Assembly (NCBI GenBank): GCA_016873495.1
Contig: VGXC01000019.1
Coordinates: 1 to 63,183 of the forward strand
Source: Nitrospira sp.
Lineage (GTDB): Bacteria; Nitrospirota; Nitrospiria; Nitrospirales; Nitrospiraceae
DNA length: 63,183 bases
Direction of reading: 5' to 3'
The notes beneath the pieces are model-generated. The model searched no databases. It worked only from the letters and a program-made list of their open reading frames with translations, and was not told the origin of the DNA. Shown here in pieces: positions 33,179 to 41,940 of the stretch (positions are counted from its first letter, which is position 1; every line of letters begins with the position of its first letter). Made by a program: the position numbers and the translations under genes.

Positions 33179-36100
33179 CTAGCTGGACGGGGCCAGTTCG
33201 CGCACGATCGCAGGCAACTGCTCGTACCCCTTGTAGTCTTCCGCCGCCTGGTACGCTCGCACCCGGTCCATGTCCCAGCCGATGAGCACGGTATACCAGT
33301 CCCGCTGTTTTCCGTCCTGCTCGATCAGGATCGTGGTCGTATAGCCCTTCGATTCCAACTGCTTCCGCAATGTTTCGGCATTGGTTTCCGCTAAGAAGGC
33401 GCCCACTTGCACGGCGAACGTGCCCTCGGGCGCGACCGAGAGCATCGCCACCGTCATCACCTGAGACCGGTCCGGCATCGGCAGGTCGGCCGTCGCCATA
33501 GGCCGGTTCGCAGGAACAGAGCTGGTCGGTTCGGCCGGTCTGGCCGCCGTATGCATCCCGCCCTTGGGCATGCCGTTCCCCGGTTGATCCCAACAGGCCG
33601 CGATCCTGGCCGGGACGGACACTTTGATCTGTGGCTTCTGGCGGAGTTCCTTCTGCTTCTCTTTCGCTTCCTGCGCTAGCATCTGGTCGTGCTGGTCTTC
33701 CAGCAGGAGTCGGAGTTGCTGCCGACGACGCTCCTGTTGCTCCAGCCGATCCGTCTGCCGGAGCTGCTCCAGGATCGTCTCCTGACCGGAGATCTCGTAG
33801 CGTACGCGAAGGGTTTTCATGCCCACGAGTTCCAGCCGCTGTTTTTGCTGGGGAAAATCGGCGGGCACGAACAGGTGGTCGCCGGAGTAGAAGTCTTGCA
33901 GGAACCGCGCGAAACCTTCGGGACCCGGATATTTCCTGGTCAACGTGAGACCATCGAGGACCACCTGCAAGGTCGTGTCGCCGCAGGTGTTGGGCGACCA
34001 TTGGAAACTGCCCACAACGGGAAAGTTGTAATTGGGAATCGTATTGATCCCGGCAGCGCATTGCACGGTCAGGGTGGTGGCGGAGGGATTGACTTTGGCC
34101 TCCGGATTAACGCTGGTCGGCAATCCGCTGATCGTCACCTGGGTCACGCGGTCCTTCAGCGTTTCCAGCGACCCCTTCAAGTCGGCCAACGACTGGTCCA
34201 GGTCTTTCAGCATGGCGGCGATGGTCGCGCTGGTGAGCTGCCCGTTGGCCGCGGCCCGGGACACTGCCTCCAGATTCTGTTCTTCCAACTTGTCCTGTTG
34301 CGCTTGCAGAGCCCGCTTCGCCTCCTGTCGGCGCTTTTCTTCCTGCTCGAGCTGATCGAGCTTCTTGGCCTGGCCCAGGATCGCCTCCTGCCCGGTGATC
34401 TCGTACCGCACGCGGATGGTCGTGATCCCCAGCAACTCCAGCCGTTGCTGCTGCTGCGGGAACTCGACCGGCGTGAAGCTGCGCTCCCCGTCGTAGAAGT
34501 CCTGCAGGAACCGGGCGAAGCCCTTGCCGCCCGAATACCGTTTCACAAGCGTGAAGTCCTCCAGCTTGATCTGGAGCGTCACGTCCCCACAGGTCAGGGG
34601 CGACCACTTGAACGTGTCCGTGACGGGGAAATTGTAGTTGGGGATCGCGCGCGCCCCGCCGACACATTCGACCGTGAGCACGGTCGCGAAGGGACTGGCC
34701 TTGGCGTCGGGATTGACCCCGGTCGGCAATCCTTTGATCGTCACGTTGGTAACAGCCTGTTTCAATTGCTCCATCGACCCCTTGAGATCGCCCAGCGCCG
34801 CTTCGACGCCGGCCATCTTCTTCTGGGATTCGAGCTTGAGCTGTTTCTGTTCGATCTCCACCGCCTTGGTCTCGACTTTCTGCTCCACCACCCGGTTCAA
34901 GGCCTCGTTCATGAAAGGCAGGAACTGGTCGGTAAAGGGCACCCGGGCGCCCAGCGTCTCGATGAAATGGTAGGCCCGCGCGTCCCGCAAGACAAACGGT
35001 TTGGCCGATCCGTCCGCAAAGGCCCAGACCACGCCCTTCTGCCCATACAGCACGTCATGCAGGTCGCTCGTGCTGGCCGCGCCCTGCGTCGGGTAGAGCA
35101 CCTTCGCTTCCCATTCTTTCTGTAGCGTGCAGGCCGTTTCTTCTTCCACGAACTCTATGGAGAAGCGGAGCGGTCCCTCGATCAGCGCCCAGACCGCGCG
35201 GTTTTCGAAATCGTCCCGCGCCCCCAGCAGCTGCTTGATGGCCGCCAGGGCATCGTGGGCGGCATGGAGCGGTGAAGCCTTGACGGTGGGGTCCAGGGAG
35301 AAGGAGTGGAAATCGGAGGCGATCTTGTAGGCGCGGCCCTGGCCCAACACCGCCTCCTTCCAGACTCCCTCCAATTCCGCTTGATAGGTCCGGAACGTCT
35401 TGGCCGCGTTGAGCTGGTTTTCGAACAGCTCCTTCCCCTTTCCCGGTCCTCCGGACAGGGCCCGGCGGATCATCTCTCCACCGGTCCGGTTGATGACCCC
35501 GGTCACCACCCCAGCCTTCTCCAACATCCCGGGTTTGGTGGTGGCAGGCCGGATGGCCTCGAGGCGGCGGGCCAGCCGGACCCAATCGGGCAGCTGCTGT
35601 TCGTCGCGATAGTCTCCGAACTCCTGATCCAGCCTGGCGAGCAACGCATAGTAGGGACTGTGATCGGTGGTGATCTTCTCCATGAAGACCTTCCACTCCA
35701 GTTCGCCCGCCAGCATGTTTTTGCCCAAGTCGAAGTTGCGGAGGAAGACGTACCAGGCCTTGATCTTCTCGCTCAAGTACCACGTTTCCAGCACCGCCTT
35801 TGCTTCGGCCAGGCCGGCCGGATCGGCCACAGCGCCTTCCAATTCCCCAACAAACCGGTCGATGGCCTCCTTGCCCTGCTTCGTGAATACGGCCTCCACC
35901 ATCGCCTGTTCCGCCACCGGCCGGCTCCCGTACCAGAAGTCCTTCAGCGCGACCGGTTCCGAGCCGGCTCGTTGGTTGGCCCAGCTCCGCAGCCAGCCCA
36001 GGCCGCTGGTATTCAACGTATACTGATTCAGCCAGCCCTGCAGCGTGTCCAGCTCGAACCGGAGTTGTTCCGGATGCTGTTCCCAGGCCACATAGGCGGC

Positions 36101-37909
36101 GTAGAGATAGCCGAACTGCTGCATCTCTTCGGGAGTCGCCTCCGCGTTCGGATCGCTCGCTCTGGCCAAGGTCACCCCTTCGGCAAACGGATTGGGCATC
36201 GTCTCCAGCTTGTCCAGCCCCTCGCCCGCCTGACGGGCCTTGATCAAATTGATGCGCCGGACGATCAACTGCAAGAGCAGCGGGCGGATATTCTGCGGGT
36301 CCTGGACGGCGAGGGCCTCAAGTCCCCTCGCTATTCTGGTATCGATATCCGCAAGCAGGAGTGTGCGGAAGTCGTCGGCATAGACCTGCTGCAGTTGATC
36401 TTCGAGTTCCACGACTTGCCCGTTGAACGGCACCAGTCGCACGAACCAATTCCGATCCCACTCCTCCATCTGCCGGAGCAGCGGAATGTACTGGCCCATG
36501 GCCGGCAGGTCGTATTTCAGTTTCCCGGTCAGCTGCGCCCGCTTGCCCGGATACTCGCTGCGCAGATGGCTCATCGTGCCGAAGCTGTAGGCAAAGGAAA
36601 TGGTCAGCCCGACGATGGCCACCAGCCCGAACGCCAGCCACGTGGTCAGACCCACGTTCCGCATCATGCGCTCCCACCGCGGCACATAGCCCAGAGGCTT
36701 GAAGTAACCCCGGTCCTCCGGCAACGTGACGTGGAAAAAATCGCGCAGGAACAGCCCGCGTGAGACGCCGGCCTCCGGACCCGGCTGAGCGGTCAGTCCT
36801 AGGTCCTTGAGCACGAGGGAGGCGCCCGCCTCCTGCTGCCGGCTGCTGCAGAAGAAGAGTCCGCGGAGCAGCGGCGAGTCGAGGTAGGGGTCGCTCGCGA
36901 ACCCGCCCCCCCAGAACGCGTCCAGCCCCGGCCGCAACCGCTCGAACTCCTGCGGAAAGAGCAACAGCCGCACGTCCATCCCGCCGAGCCGATGGGCCAC
37001 CACCAGCCGCATGTCCTTCAGCCGTTCGGTGATATTCTGGAAGGCCGTCTCCAGAAACGCTTTCCCGTCGGCGGACTCGTCCCCGCTGACATAGCCCATG
37101 GCCTGTTCCAGCGCCTTGTCGGGCAGGTGCCGGCTCCACTCGCTCAAGCCGAACAGCGCATCGCATTTGGTGACCACGACGTAGACGGGAAATTTCACAT
37201 CGAGCAGCCGCATCAACTGGTCGATGCGCTTTCTGATGAAGCGCCCCTCTTCCGCCAGCGCCTCCGCCCCGGCCATGAGCAGCCGGTCGGCCGGCAGCGT
37301 CACGACGAGGCCGTTCAGGGGTTCCTTCTTGCGGTACTTGCCCAGGAGGTCCAGCAGCTGCTCCCACTCCTCACGGTCCTGCCCTTCCTGGGCGGGCACC
37401 GCGTAGCTCCCAGCCGCCTCGATCACGATGCCGCTGCTCAGGTACCACCATTCGCCGCGGTTGGATCCGGATGTCTCGCCGGTTCCGGCAATGTCTTTGA
37501 GCGGAGAGGCGGACCGGGCCTGGCTCAGGATGGCGGATTTGCCCGAGCCGGGCGCGCCGAGCACCAAATACCAGGGCAGGACGTAGAGCGGGTCTCCCAA
37601 TCTGCGCAGATTGGACTGCCGGAGCGTCGCGACGGCCTCCTCCCACTGTTCCCGTAGCGTGATCGCCTGGCTGGGCGCTTGCGGCAGGGCTTCGCTCTGC
37701 GCCATGGATCGTGCGATCTGCTGCTTGGCCCGATAGGCGATGAACTGCCGCTTGAGGAAGCGGGCGAGCCACAGGGCGCCCAGGGTGCCGAAGAAGAGGA
37801 TGAAGGTGGAGGGAGGGGCCCAAGCGAAGTAGAGCGTCACCCCCCAGCACACGAGGGCCAGCAGGATCGACGCGAGAACATAGAGAATGACTGTGAGGAG
37901 CTTGTTCAT
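33179..37909 (-). CDS. tssM: TssM (IcmF) with duplicated C-terminal domain and SPOR domain
   Basis: The 1576-residue protein is the inner-membrane spine of the T6SS envelope complex. Two helices lie at about 5-50, and a cytoplasmic GTPase-like domain has Walker A GAPGSGKS at 118-125. A third helix is near 422-445, followed by a long periplasmic part. The C-terminal beta-domain appears twice. YNFPVTDTFKWSPLTCGDVTLQI is near 1090 and YNFPVVGSFQWSPNTCGDTTLQV near 1298, each followed by GFARFLQDFY. A Gln/Glu-rich linker separates them. After a Pro-rich linker comes a SPOR-like domain (about 1493-1570, FAVQVGAFLAETNAETLRKQLESKGY). Usual TssM length is 1100-1300. It is last in the locus. Confidence 0.95.
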   Translation of the reverse strand: MNKLLTVILYVLASILLALVCWGVTLYFAWAPPSTFILFFGTLGALWLARFLKRQFIAYRAKQQIARSMAQSEALPQAPSQAITLREQWEEAVATLRQSNLRRLGDPLYVLPWYLVLGAPGSGKSAILSQARSASPLKDIAGTGETSGSNRGEWWYLSSGIVIEAAGSYAVPAQEGQDREEWEQLLDLLGKYRKKEPLNGLVVTLPADRLLMAGAEALAEEGRFIRKRIDQLMRLLDVKFPVYVVVTKCDALFGLSEWSRHLPDKALEQAMGYVSGDESADGKAFLETAFQNITERLKDMRLVVAHRLGGMDVRLLLFPQEFERLRPGLDAFWGGGFASDPYLDSPLLRGLFFCSSRQQEAGASLVLKDLGLTAQPGPEAGVSRGLFLRDFFHVTLPEDRGYFKPLGYVPRWERMMRNVGLTTWLAFGLVAIVGLTISFAYSFGTMSHLRSEYPGKRAQLTGKLKYDLPAMGQYIPLLRQMEEWDRNWFVRLVPFNGQVVELEDQLQQVYADDFRTLLLADIDTRIARGLEALAVQDPQNIRPLLLQLIVRRINLIKARQAGEGLDKLETMPNPFAEGVTLARASDPNAEATPEEMQQFGYLYAAYVAWEQHPEQLRFELDTLQGWLNQYTLNTSGLGWLRSWANQRAGSEPVALKDFWYGSRPVAEQAMVEAVFTKQGKEAIDRFVGELEGAVADPAGLAEAKAVLETWYLSEKIKAWYVFLRNFDLGKNMLAGELEWKVFMEKITTDHSPYYALLARLDQEFGDYRDEQQLPDWVRLARRLEAIRPATTKPGMLEKAGVVTGVINRTGGEMIRRALSGGPGKGKELFENQLNAAKTFRTYQAELEGVWKEAVLGQGRAYKIASDFHSFSLDPTVKASPLHAAHDALAAIKQLLGARDDFENRAVWALIEGPLRFSIEFVEEETACTLQKEWEAKVLYPTQGAASTSDLHDVLYGQKGVVWAFADGSAKPFVLRDARAYHFIETLGARVPFTDQFLPFMNEALNRVVEQKVETKAVEIEQKQLKLESQKKMAGVEAALGDLKGSMEQLKQAVTNVTIKGLPTGVNPDAKASPFATVLTVECVGGARAIPNYNFPVTDTFKWSPLTCGDVTLQIKLEDFTLVKRYSGGKGFARFLQDFYDGERSFTPVEFPQQQQRLELLGITTIRVRYEITGQEAILGQAKKLDQLEQEEKRRQEAKRALQAQQDKLEEQNLEAVSRAAANGQLTSATIAAMLKDLDQSLADLKGSLETLKDRVTQVTISGLPTSVNPEAKVNPSATTLTVQCAAGINTIPNYNFPVVGSFQWSPNTCGDTTLQVVLDGLTLTRKYPGPEGFARFLQDFYSGDHLFVPADFPQQKQRLELVGMKTLRVRYEISGQETILEQLRQTDRLEQQERRRQQLRLLLEDQHDQMLAQEAKEKQKELRQKPQIKVSVPARIAACWDQPGNGMPKGGMHTAARPAEPTSSVPANRPMATADLPMPDRSQVMTVAMLSVAPEGTFAVQVGAFLAETNAETLRKQLESKGYTTTILIEQDGKQRDWYTVLIGWDMDRVRAYQAAEDYKGYEQLPAIVRELAPSS

Positions 37910-37975
37910 GCCCGGGATTGTGCGTCCCTCGCCCCGGCGGCGCGACCTGTCAGGCCAGTCGTCACGGCGCGCTCC

Positions 37976-38644
37976 CTATTTCAAGAGTACGGAGAAGTCC
38001 TGGGCCATGCGGCTCAAGACCGTGTAATAGGTGAGGTACAGGACAAGCGCCACCACAGGCGGCGTCACCACCAGATTGATCGTCAGCGCGGACCAGCGCT
38101 GGCCGATGCCCTTAGGCGCATCCGCCGCGCGCGCGCCCGGATAGGCGCCCGGGAACAACCGGTGTCCGCCTTCCAGCTTGAGCAGCGCCGGATCGTCCAC
38201 CAGCAGCGCCACCTGCTTCTGCTGGGCGGCGATCAGCATCCCGCGGTCGGTCTGGTAAACATACCGTCCCTTGAAGCCCAGGAGCAGGCAGAGGACATAG
38301 ACCTCCCGGATCTCCCGTTGCTGCGGCGACAACGTATCGAGACGCGTAAAGAATTCCAGGCCCGCGCGCGCCGTCCTGAAATAGATCGCCTGCAGCGGCT
38401 CCTTCTGCCAGCGCCCGACCTCGCTCCAGGCGGAGCTCAAAACCGCCTCATCCAGCCAGGCCACCACGGCGAACAGGGCCGCGTCGCATTCCTCGTTTGA
38501 AAACCCATGCTCCAGGCCCCGGGCACCGGCCTCGCCGATCAACTGGACGATGCGCGCGCGGAACGCCGAATAGTCCTGGGTGGGCTGCTGAAGATACTGC
38601 TTGGCAAAGGCGAGGAGCTCAGTGAAACAGTCAACAAGCCGCAT
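37976..38644 (-). CDS. tssL: TssL (DotU/IcmH) T6SS membrane protein
   Basis: The 222-residue cytoplasmic-hook protein has one C-terminal helix (LTINLVVTPPVVALVLYLTYYTVL). The family pattern FAVVAWLDEAVLSSAWSEVGRWQKEPLQAIYF and CLLLGFKGRY is present. No peptidoglycan-binding extension is fused, unlike specialised TssL forms. In this locus that function appears on TssM instead. GGAG seven nt upstream and 2 bp spacing from tssK define the start. Confidence 0.93.
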   Translation of the reverse strand: MRLVDCFTELLAFAKQYLQQPTQDYSAFRARIVQLIGEAGARGLEHGFSNEECDAALFAVVAWLDEAVLSSAWSEVGRWQKEPLQAIYFRTARAGLEFFTRLDTLSPQQREIREVYVLCLLLGFKGRYVYQTDRGMLIAAQQKQVALLVDDPALLKLEGGHRLFPGAYPGARAADAPKGIGQRWSALTINLVVTPPVVALVLYLTYYTVLSRMAQDFSVLLK

Positions 38645-38646
38645 GC

Positions 38647-40047
38647 CTATCTCCGCAACGCTACGAGTTCGACCCGCAAGTCGGCCGGAGCCTCCCCCCA
38701 ATAGAGGGCGATGCTGCAGCTGCGCTCCACGAAATCCCATTGCTCGCTAAGTTGCTCGATGCGAAAGTAGAGGGAGTTGGCACGCCGCGGCAGCCCTTGC
38801 GGCGCCACCGGCATCTGGATGAGCTCCACGCCCGGCAGAGCCCGGCTGATCAGCACCGGCACCTGATCGCGCGCGCCGAGCTTTGCTTGGGATTCAAAGG
38901 ATTCGAGTACGCCTTCCGACGCGCTCTCCGTCCGCATCACCAGATAAAACCGGTTGCGCTGCGCGAAAAAATTCTTGGGCAGATCGGCGACGTAATAACC
39001 GTCCTGCAGTTCGAGCCGAACCAGAAATTCCGGCCCGATGGTGATCTCGTTCAGCAACTGGGCGATGAGATTCCGCACCGCGGCCATGCACTTACCAAGG
39101 TCCTCGTGGACATAGGCCGGCACCGCTCCGCTGCCGGACGCCGGGCCGCTTTGCGTTTCACCCAGCATGTTGAACCGCTCCGAGAACGAGCTCAGCTCCC
39201 CCACCATCTGCCGCAGGGCTCCGTAGACCACCCAGGGGTGCACCTGCCTGGTTTCCGTGTAATGGACCAGCAGCGGGACGTAGCGGTTCAGCGACCGCAA
39301 CGCCAGCAGATAGATCATGTGACCGGCGTCGAACTCCGCCTTCTGCGCCTCGCGTGGACTCTTGTACTCCTCCAACTGGCGGGCCCGGCCCGCAATCTCG
39401 TCGCGGATGTCCTTGATCACGTTCATCAGCACACCGGACGCGGAGACGGCTACGCAGGGCGGAATGAACTTGCCGGAGAGCTTGATCACCTCCCCATCCC
39501 GCTCCAGTCGCGCCACCGGGATCGTCTCGTAATCGTCCAGGCGGTCCAGCTCGGTCTCCCAGAAGACCTTCACCACGTAGTTCAAGGTCTGGACCATGGC
39601 GGTGGCCCCGCCCTGGTAGAGATCCCGCACTTCATTCGGATCCGCCGTCGTCACGAAGCGGCTCGTCACCCCGGACAGGTCGTCGTAGGATTTCACCACC
39701 GTCACGTTCGGTTCGACCTGACTGAGCCTTTTCAGGCCCAGGTAGACGGTAAAGGGTTTGTCTCCCTCGACCCAGTCCGTCTTGAACGAGCGGGGCTTGA
39801 TGAGGGCGTTGCCAGGAAATTCCACGTAGGTCCCGTCGCGGAACAGCAGTTGAGCCGTGGCGATCTCGACCGACAAGTTCCCGATGGCGGCGGGGGAGAG
39901 GTCCAGCGCCCCGACCCCCCAGAAGTGCGGCAGTCCCAGGTCGGACAGGGGACGCTGGAGAAATCCTGCATAGAGGTCGGAGAGTTGGAAATGCTGAGGC
40001 TGGAGAAACAGGCCTTGATGCCAGTAGATCGGCTTCTTGCTGTCCAC
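38647..40047 (-). CDS. tssK: TssK baseplate protein
   Basis: The 466-residue protein begins with the TssK signature IYWHQGLFLQPQHFQLSD. It keeps the C-terminal receptor-binding-like domain (YVADLPKNFFAQRNRFYLVMR ... YFRIEQLSEQWDFV). It links the baseplate wedge (TssEFG) to the membrane complex. Translation starts at GTG with AAGGG about 7 nt before. It is first of a tssK-L-M group behind its own candidate promoter. Confidence 0.95.
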   Translation of the reverse strand: MDSKKPIYWHQGLFLQPQHFQLSDLYAGFLQRPLSDLGLPHFWGVGALDLSPAAIGNLSVEIATAQLLFRDGTYVEFPGNALIKPRSFKTDWVEGDKPFTVYLGLKRLSQVEPNVTVVKSYDDLSGVTSRFVTTADPNEVRDLYQGGATAMVQTLNYVVKVFWETELDRLDDYETIPVARLERDGEVIKLSGKFIPPCVAVSASGVLMNVIKDIRDEIAGRARQLEEYKSPREAQKAEFDAGHMIYLLALRSLNRYVPLLVHYTETRQVHPWVVYGALRQMVGELSSFSERFNMLGETQSGPASGSGAVPAYVHEDLGKCMAAVRNLIAQLLNEITIGPEFLVRLELQDGYYVADLPKNFFAQRNRFYLVMRTESASEGVLESFESQAKLGARDQVPVLISRALPGVELIQMPVAPQGLPRRANSLYFRIEQLSEQWDFVERSCSIALYWGEAPADLRVELVALRR

Positions 40048-40454
40048 GCGTTAACCCTTACTGCGTCCGCGCATCGAGGACGCCGGCGCAAGCGGGCACT
40101 CGGACCCGAGACGGAAGCGGGGAGAAATGGAGACGGCGCGACCCGGACAGGGGTGCGGCTTCGGCAGAGGGAATGGTCCGACCGGCCCGAATGTGGAGCA
40201 CTGACCTGTCCCCAGACACTGCTCCCGTCACTATGGCGTTTTCGGTTCAGCCACAGGCTTAAAATTCACTTGGCTATAGCAAATCGACCCCTTGAAGTCA
40301 AGCTGAATTACCATATATGGGGCTCGATTCTAGTTTATCTATCAATATCTTGGGGAGAGACTGGCTGTCAGACCTGCCTGTGGACAAGATGTGAGAGACA
40401 CTTCCGGATGGCGGGGCGTGCTTGAGCGGGTGGCGGACGAGGACCTGGGGATCG
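40048..40454. other. AT-rich regulatory gap upstream of tssK
   Basis: The 407 bp between tssJ and tssK hold no convincing gene. The stretch from about 40255 to 40365 is markedly AT-rich compared with the surroundings. It contains the promoter listed separately and the perfect palindrome CCATATATGG (40311-40320), located just upstream of the -35 element. The tssK-proximal 200 bp show nothing I can identify. Confidence 0.5.
40273..40301 (-). promoter_or_regulatory. candidate sigma-70 promoter for tssK-tssL-tssM
   Basis: On the minus strand TTGACT (40296-40301) and TATAGC (40273-40278) are exactly 17 bp apart. The AT-rich sequence upstream could act as an UP element. The leader would be about 220 nt long. 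Confidence 0.6.
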
Positions 40455-41123
40455 TTACTTGCCGCCTTCAGTCGGGGTGAGAAGATTGATCTGACCTGTT
40501 TCGACCTCGGCTTCGCCCTCCTTAGGCTTGCCCTCCTCAGGCTGACGGATCCGGAGCGCGTTGACCAGTTGTTCGGTGCCGAGCAACAGATTGATTACCA
40601 CGTTGCCGGGGCTGGCGACGCGGGTATGGATGATCCACCCGCTAGTCTTCACTACGACCGGAATCTGGAACAGGCGGGCCGTGTTTTGGGGGTCCATCTT
40701 GAAATAGCCGGCGACGATGCCGACGTACTTCGCGTTCTGGGCCCGATCCACCGTGATCGTTTTCGGTTTGCCCGGCTCGATGATGTACCGGGTAAAGCCC
40801 AGAGTCCCCGCGCTCGCATAGCCGGTGGCAAAGAGCTTGCCGATGGCGGCCGGATCGTTCAGCAGGGAAATGAAGGTGTTCGGATCGGCGGTTTGATAGA
40901 CGCCCAGTGCCAGCGTATGCGGCTGGCCTCCAAACAGGTTCAGGTTGGGGTCCGGCTTGATTTCGACGGTGATCGCGTTGGACCCATAGGTCCACTGCAT
41001 CTGCTTGCGGGCATCTTCTTCGGAGTTCCCGCCGAACCAGGAATTCATGGTGGAGCAAGCGGGAAGCGCGGAGGCCAGAACGCACGTGAACAACAGGCTG
41101 AGGGATCGGCGCATGCGGCCCAT
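40455..41123 (-). CDS. tssJ: TssJ outer-membrane lipoprotein
   Basis: The 222-residue lipoprotein (lipobox ASALPAC, Cys near residue 23) has the TssJ transthyretin-like core. Elements seen are WTYGSNAITVEIKPDPNLNLFGGQPHTLALGVYQTADPNTF, the LGFTRYIIEPGKPKTITVDRAQNAKYVGIVAGYF stretch, and INLLLGTEQLVNAL. It anchors TssM to the outer membrane. It is longer than typical TssJ (about 150-180) because of a Glu/Lys-rich C-terminal tail. Confidence 0.92.
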   Translation of the reverse strand: MGRMRRSLSLLFTCVLASALPACSTMNSWFGGNSEEDARKQMQWTYGSNAITVEIKPDPNLNLFGGQPHTLALGVYQTADPNTFISLLNDPAAIGKLFATGYASAGTLGFTRYIIEPGKPKTITVDRAQNAKYVGIVAGYFKMDPQNTARLFQIPVVVKTSGWIIHTRVASPGNVVINLLLGTEQLVNALRIRQPEEGKPKEGEAEVETGQINLLTPTEGGK

Positions 41124-41141
41124 TATTTCAAATGGCCCGCA

Positions 41142-41918
41142 TTATTGCAATTGCAGGGCAAAGACGTCGGCCTCCTGACCTTCGGCATACTGGCTGAACA
41201 GAAGGGAGGACGGCTGACCCTTCACACGGATAAAGTAGGATTGGCTTTCATCCACCATGTTCTTGACCGCCCAGGCGACGAACTTCTTGCCCCCCAGGGC
41301 CAATTCAAAACCTTTTTGTTCATACTCGAGCACCGTCCGTTCCGGCAGCTTCCCCTTGGCCCCCACCGCATGGAACGTGATCTCCGCGCCGGCCACGCCG
41401 AACAGGGCGCCGGTCCAGGCTCCTTGCGCGGGGCCGACTTCGAACCACTGCCCCAGGTTCGGATCGCCATAGACGTCCAGCCGATAGTCCTGGCTCACCG
41501 GCGCCTGAGGCTTGTTCACCTGGGCCACCAGTTTGGCCTGCCAGGCCGGAGTCGCGTCCGACAAGACCGTCGCGCCGCGCAGCGGCGTCGGCAAGGTCGC
41601 CGGCGCCACGCTTTCTTTCCCGCTGAACAGAAAGACCACCGGGAATCCGGTTCCGTTGGCGGCATAGATCGAGAGCGCCATCAGCGAGAGCCCATATCGG
41701 ATCGAGGGTTGGGCCAGCTCCTTCTCCGAGGCCAGCACCAGCCACAGGGAAGCCTTGCTGTTCTTCATTTCGTCGCGCGCGCCCATCCAGGCCATCTTCT
41801 CCAGATTGTCGATCCAGAAATGGCCGTTGGGAGCGAGCCCGTACGTCTTGAGCTGTCCCATGACCTGCTGGACCCGGGCCTCGTCCTTCGCCAATGCGGT
41901 GACCCAGACGGTTTTCAT
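41142..41918 (-). CDS. unknown T6SS-locus protein (two-domain)
   Basis: The 258-residue soluble protein has no signal peptide. The first ~115 residues (MKTVWVTALAKDEARVQQVMGQLKTYGL ... WIDNLEKMAWMGARDEMKNSKASLWLVLAS) look like an alpha/beta fold with a faint TIR-like rhythm. The second half (DYRLDVYGDPNLGQWFEVGPAQGAWTGALFGV...ITFHAVG) is beta-rich. I do not recognise a family. It sits between a vgrG (22 bp) and tssJ (18 bp), so it is co-transcribed with T6SS genes and probably a component, accessory factor or cargo. Good Shine-Dalgarno GGAGAGG. Confidence 0.6.
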   Translation of the reverse strand: MKTVWVTALAKDEARVQQVMGQLKTYGLAPNGHFWIDNLEKMAWMGARDEMKNSKASLWLVLASEKELAQPSIRYGLSLMALSIYAANGTGFPVVFLFSGKESVAPATLPTPLRGATVLSDATPAWQAKLVAQVNKPQAPVSQDYRLDVYGDPNLGQWFEVGPAQGAWTGALFGVAGAEITFHAVGAKGKLPERTVLEYEQKGFELALGGKKFVAWAVKNMVDESQSYFIRVKGQPSSLLFSQYAEGQEADVFALQLQ

Positions 41919-41940
41919 GTAGCCCCCCTCTCCTGTCGTC

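Noticed and set aside
40048-40454. Sigma-54 promoter upstream of tssK
   Set aside because: A GG-N10-GC match was looked for near GGGGTCGATTTGCT but the GG and GC are not at the right distance; a sigma-70 pair fits better.
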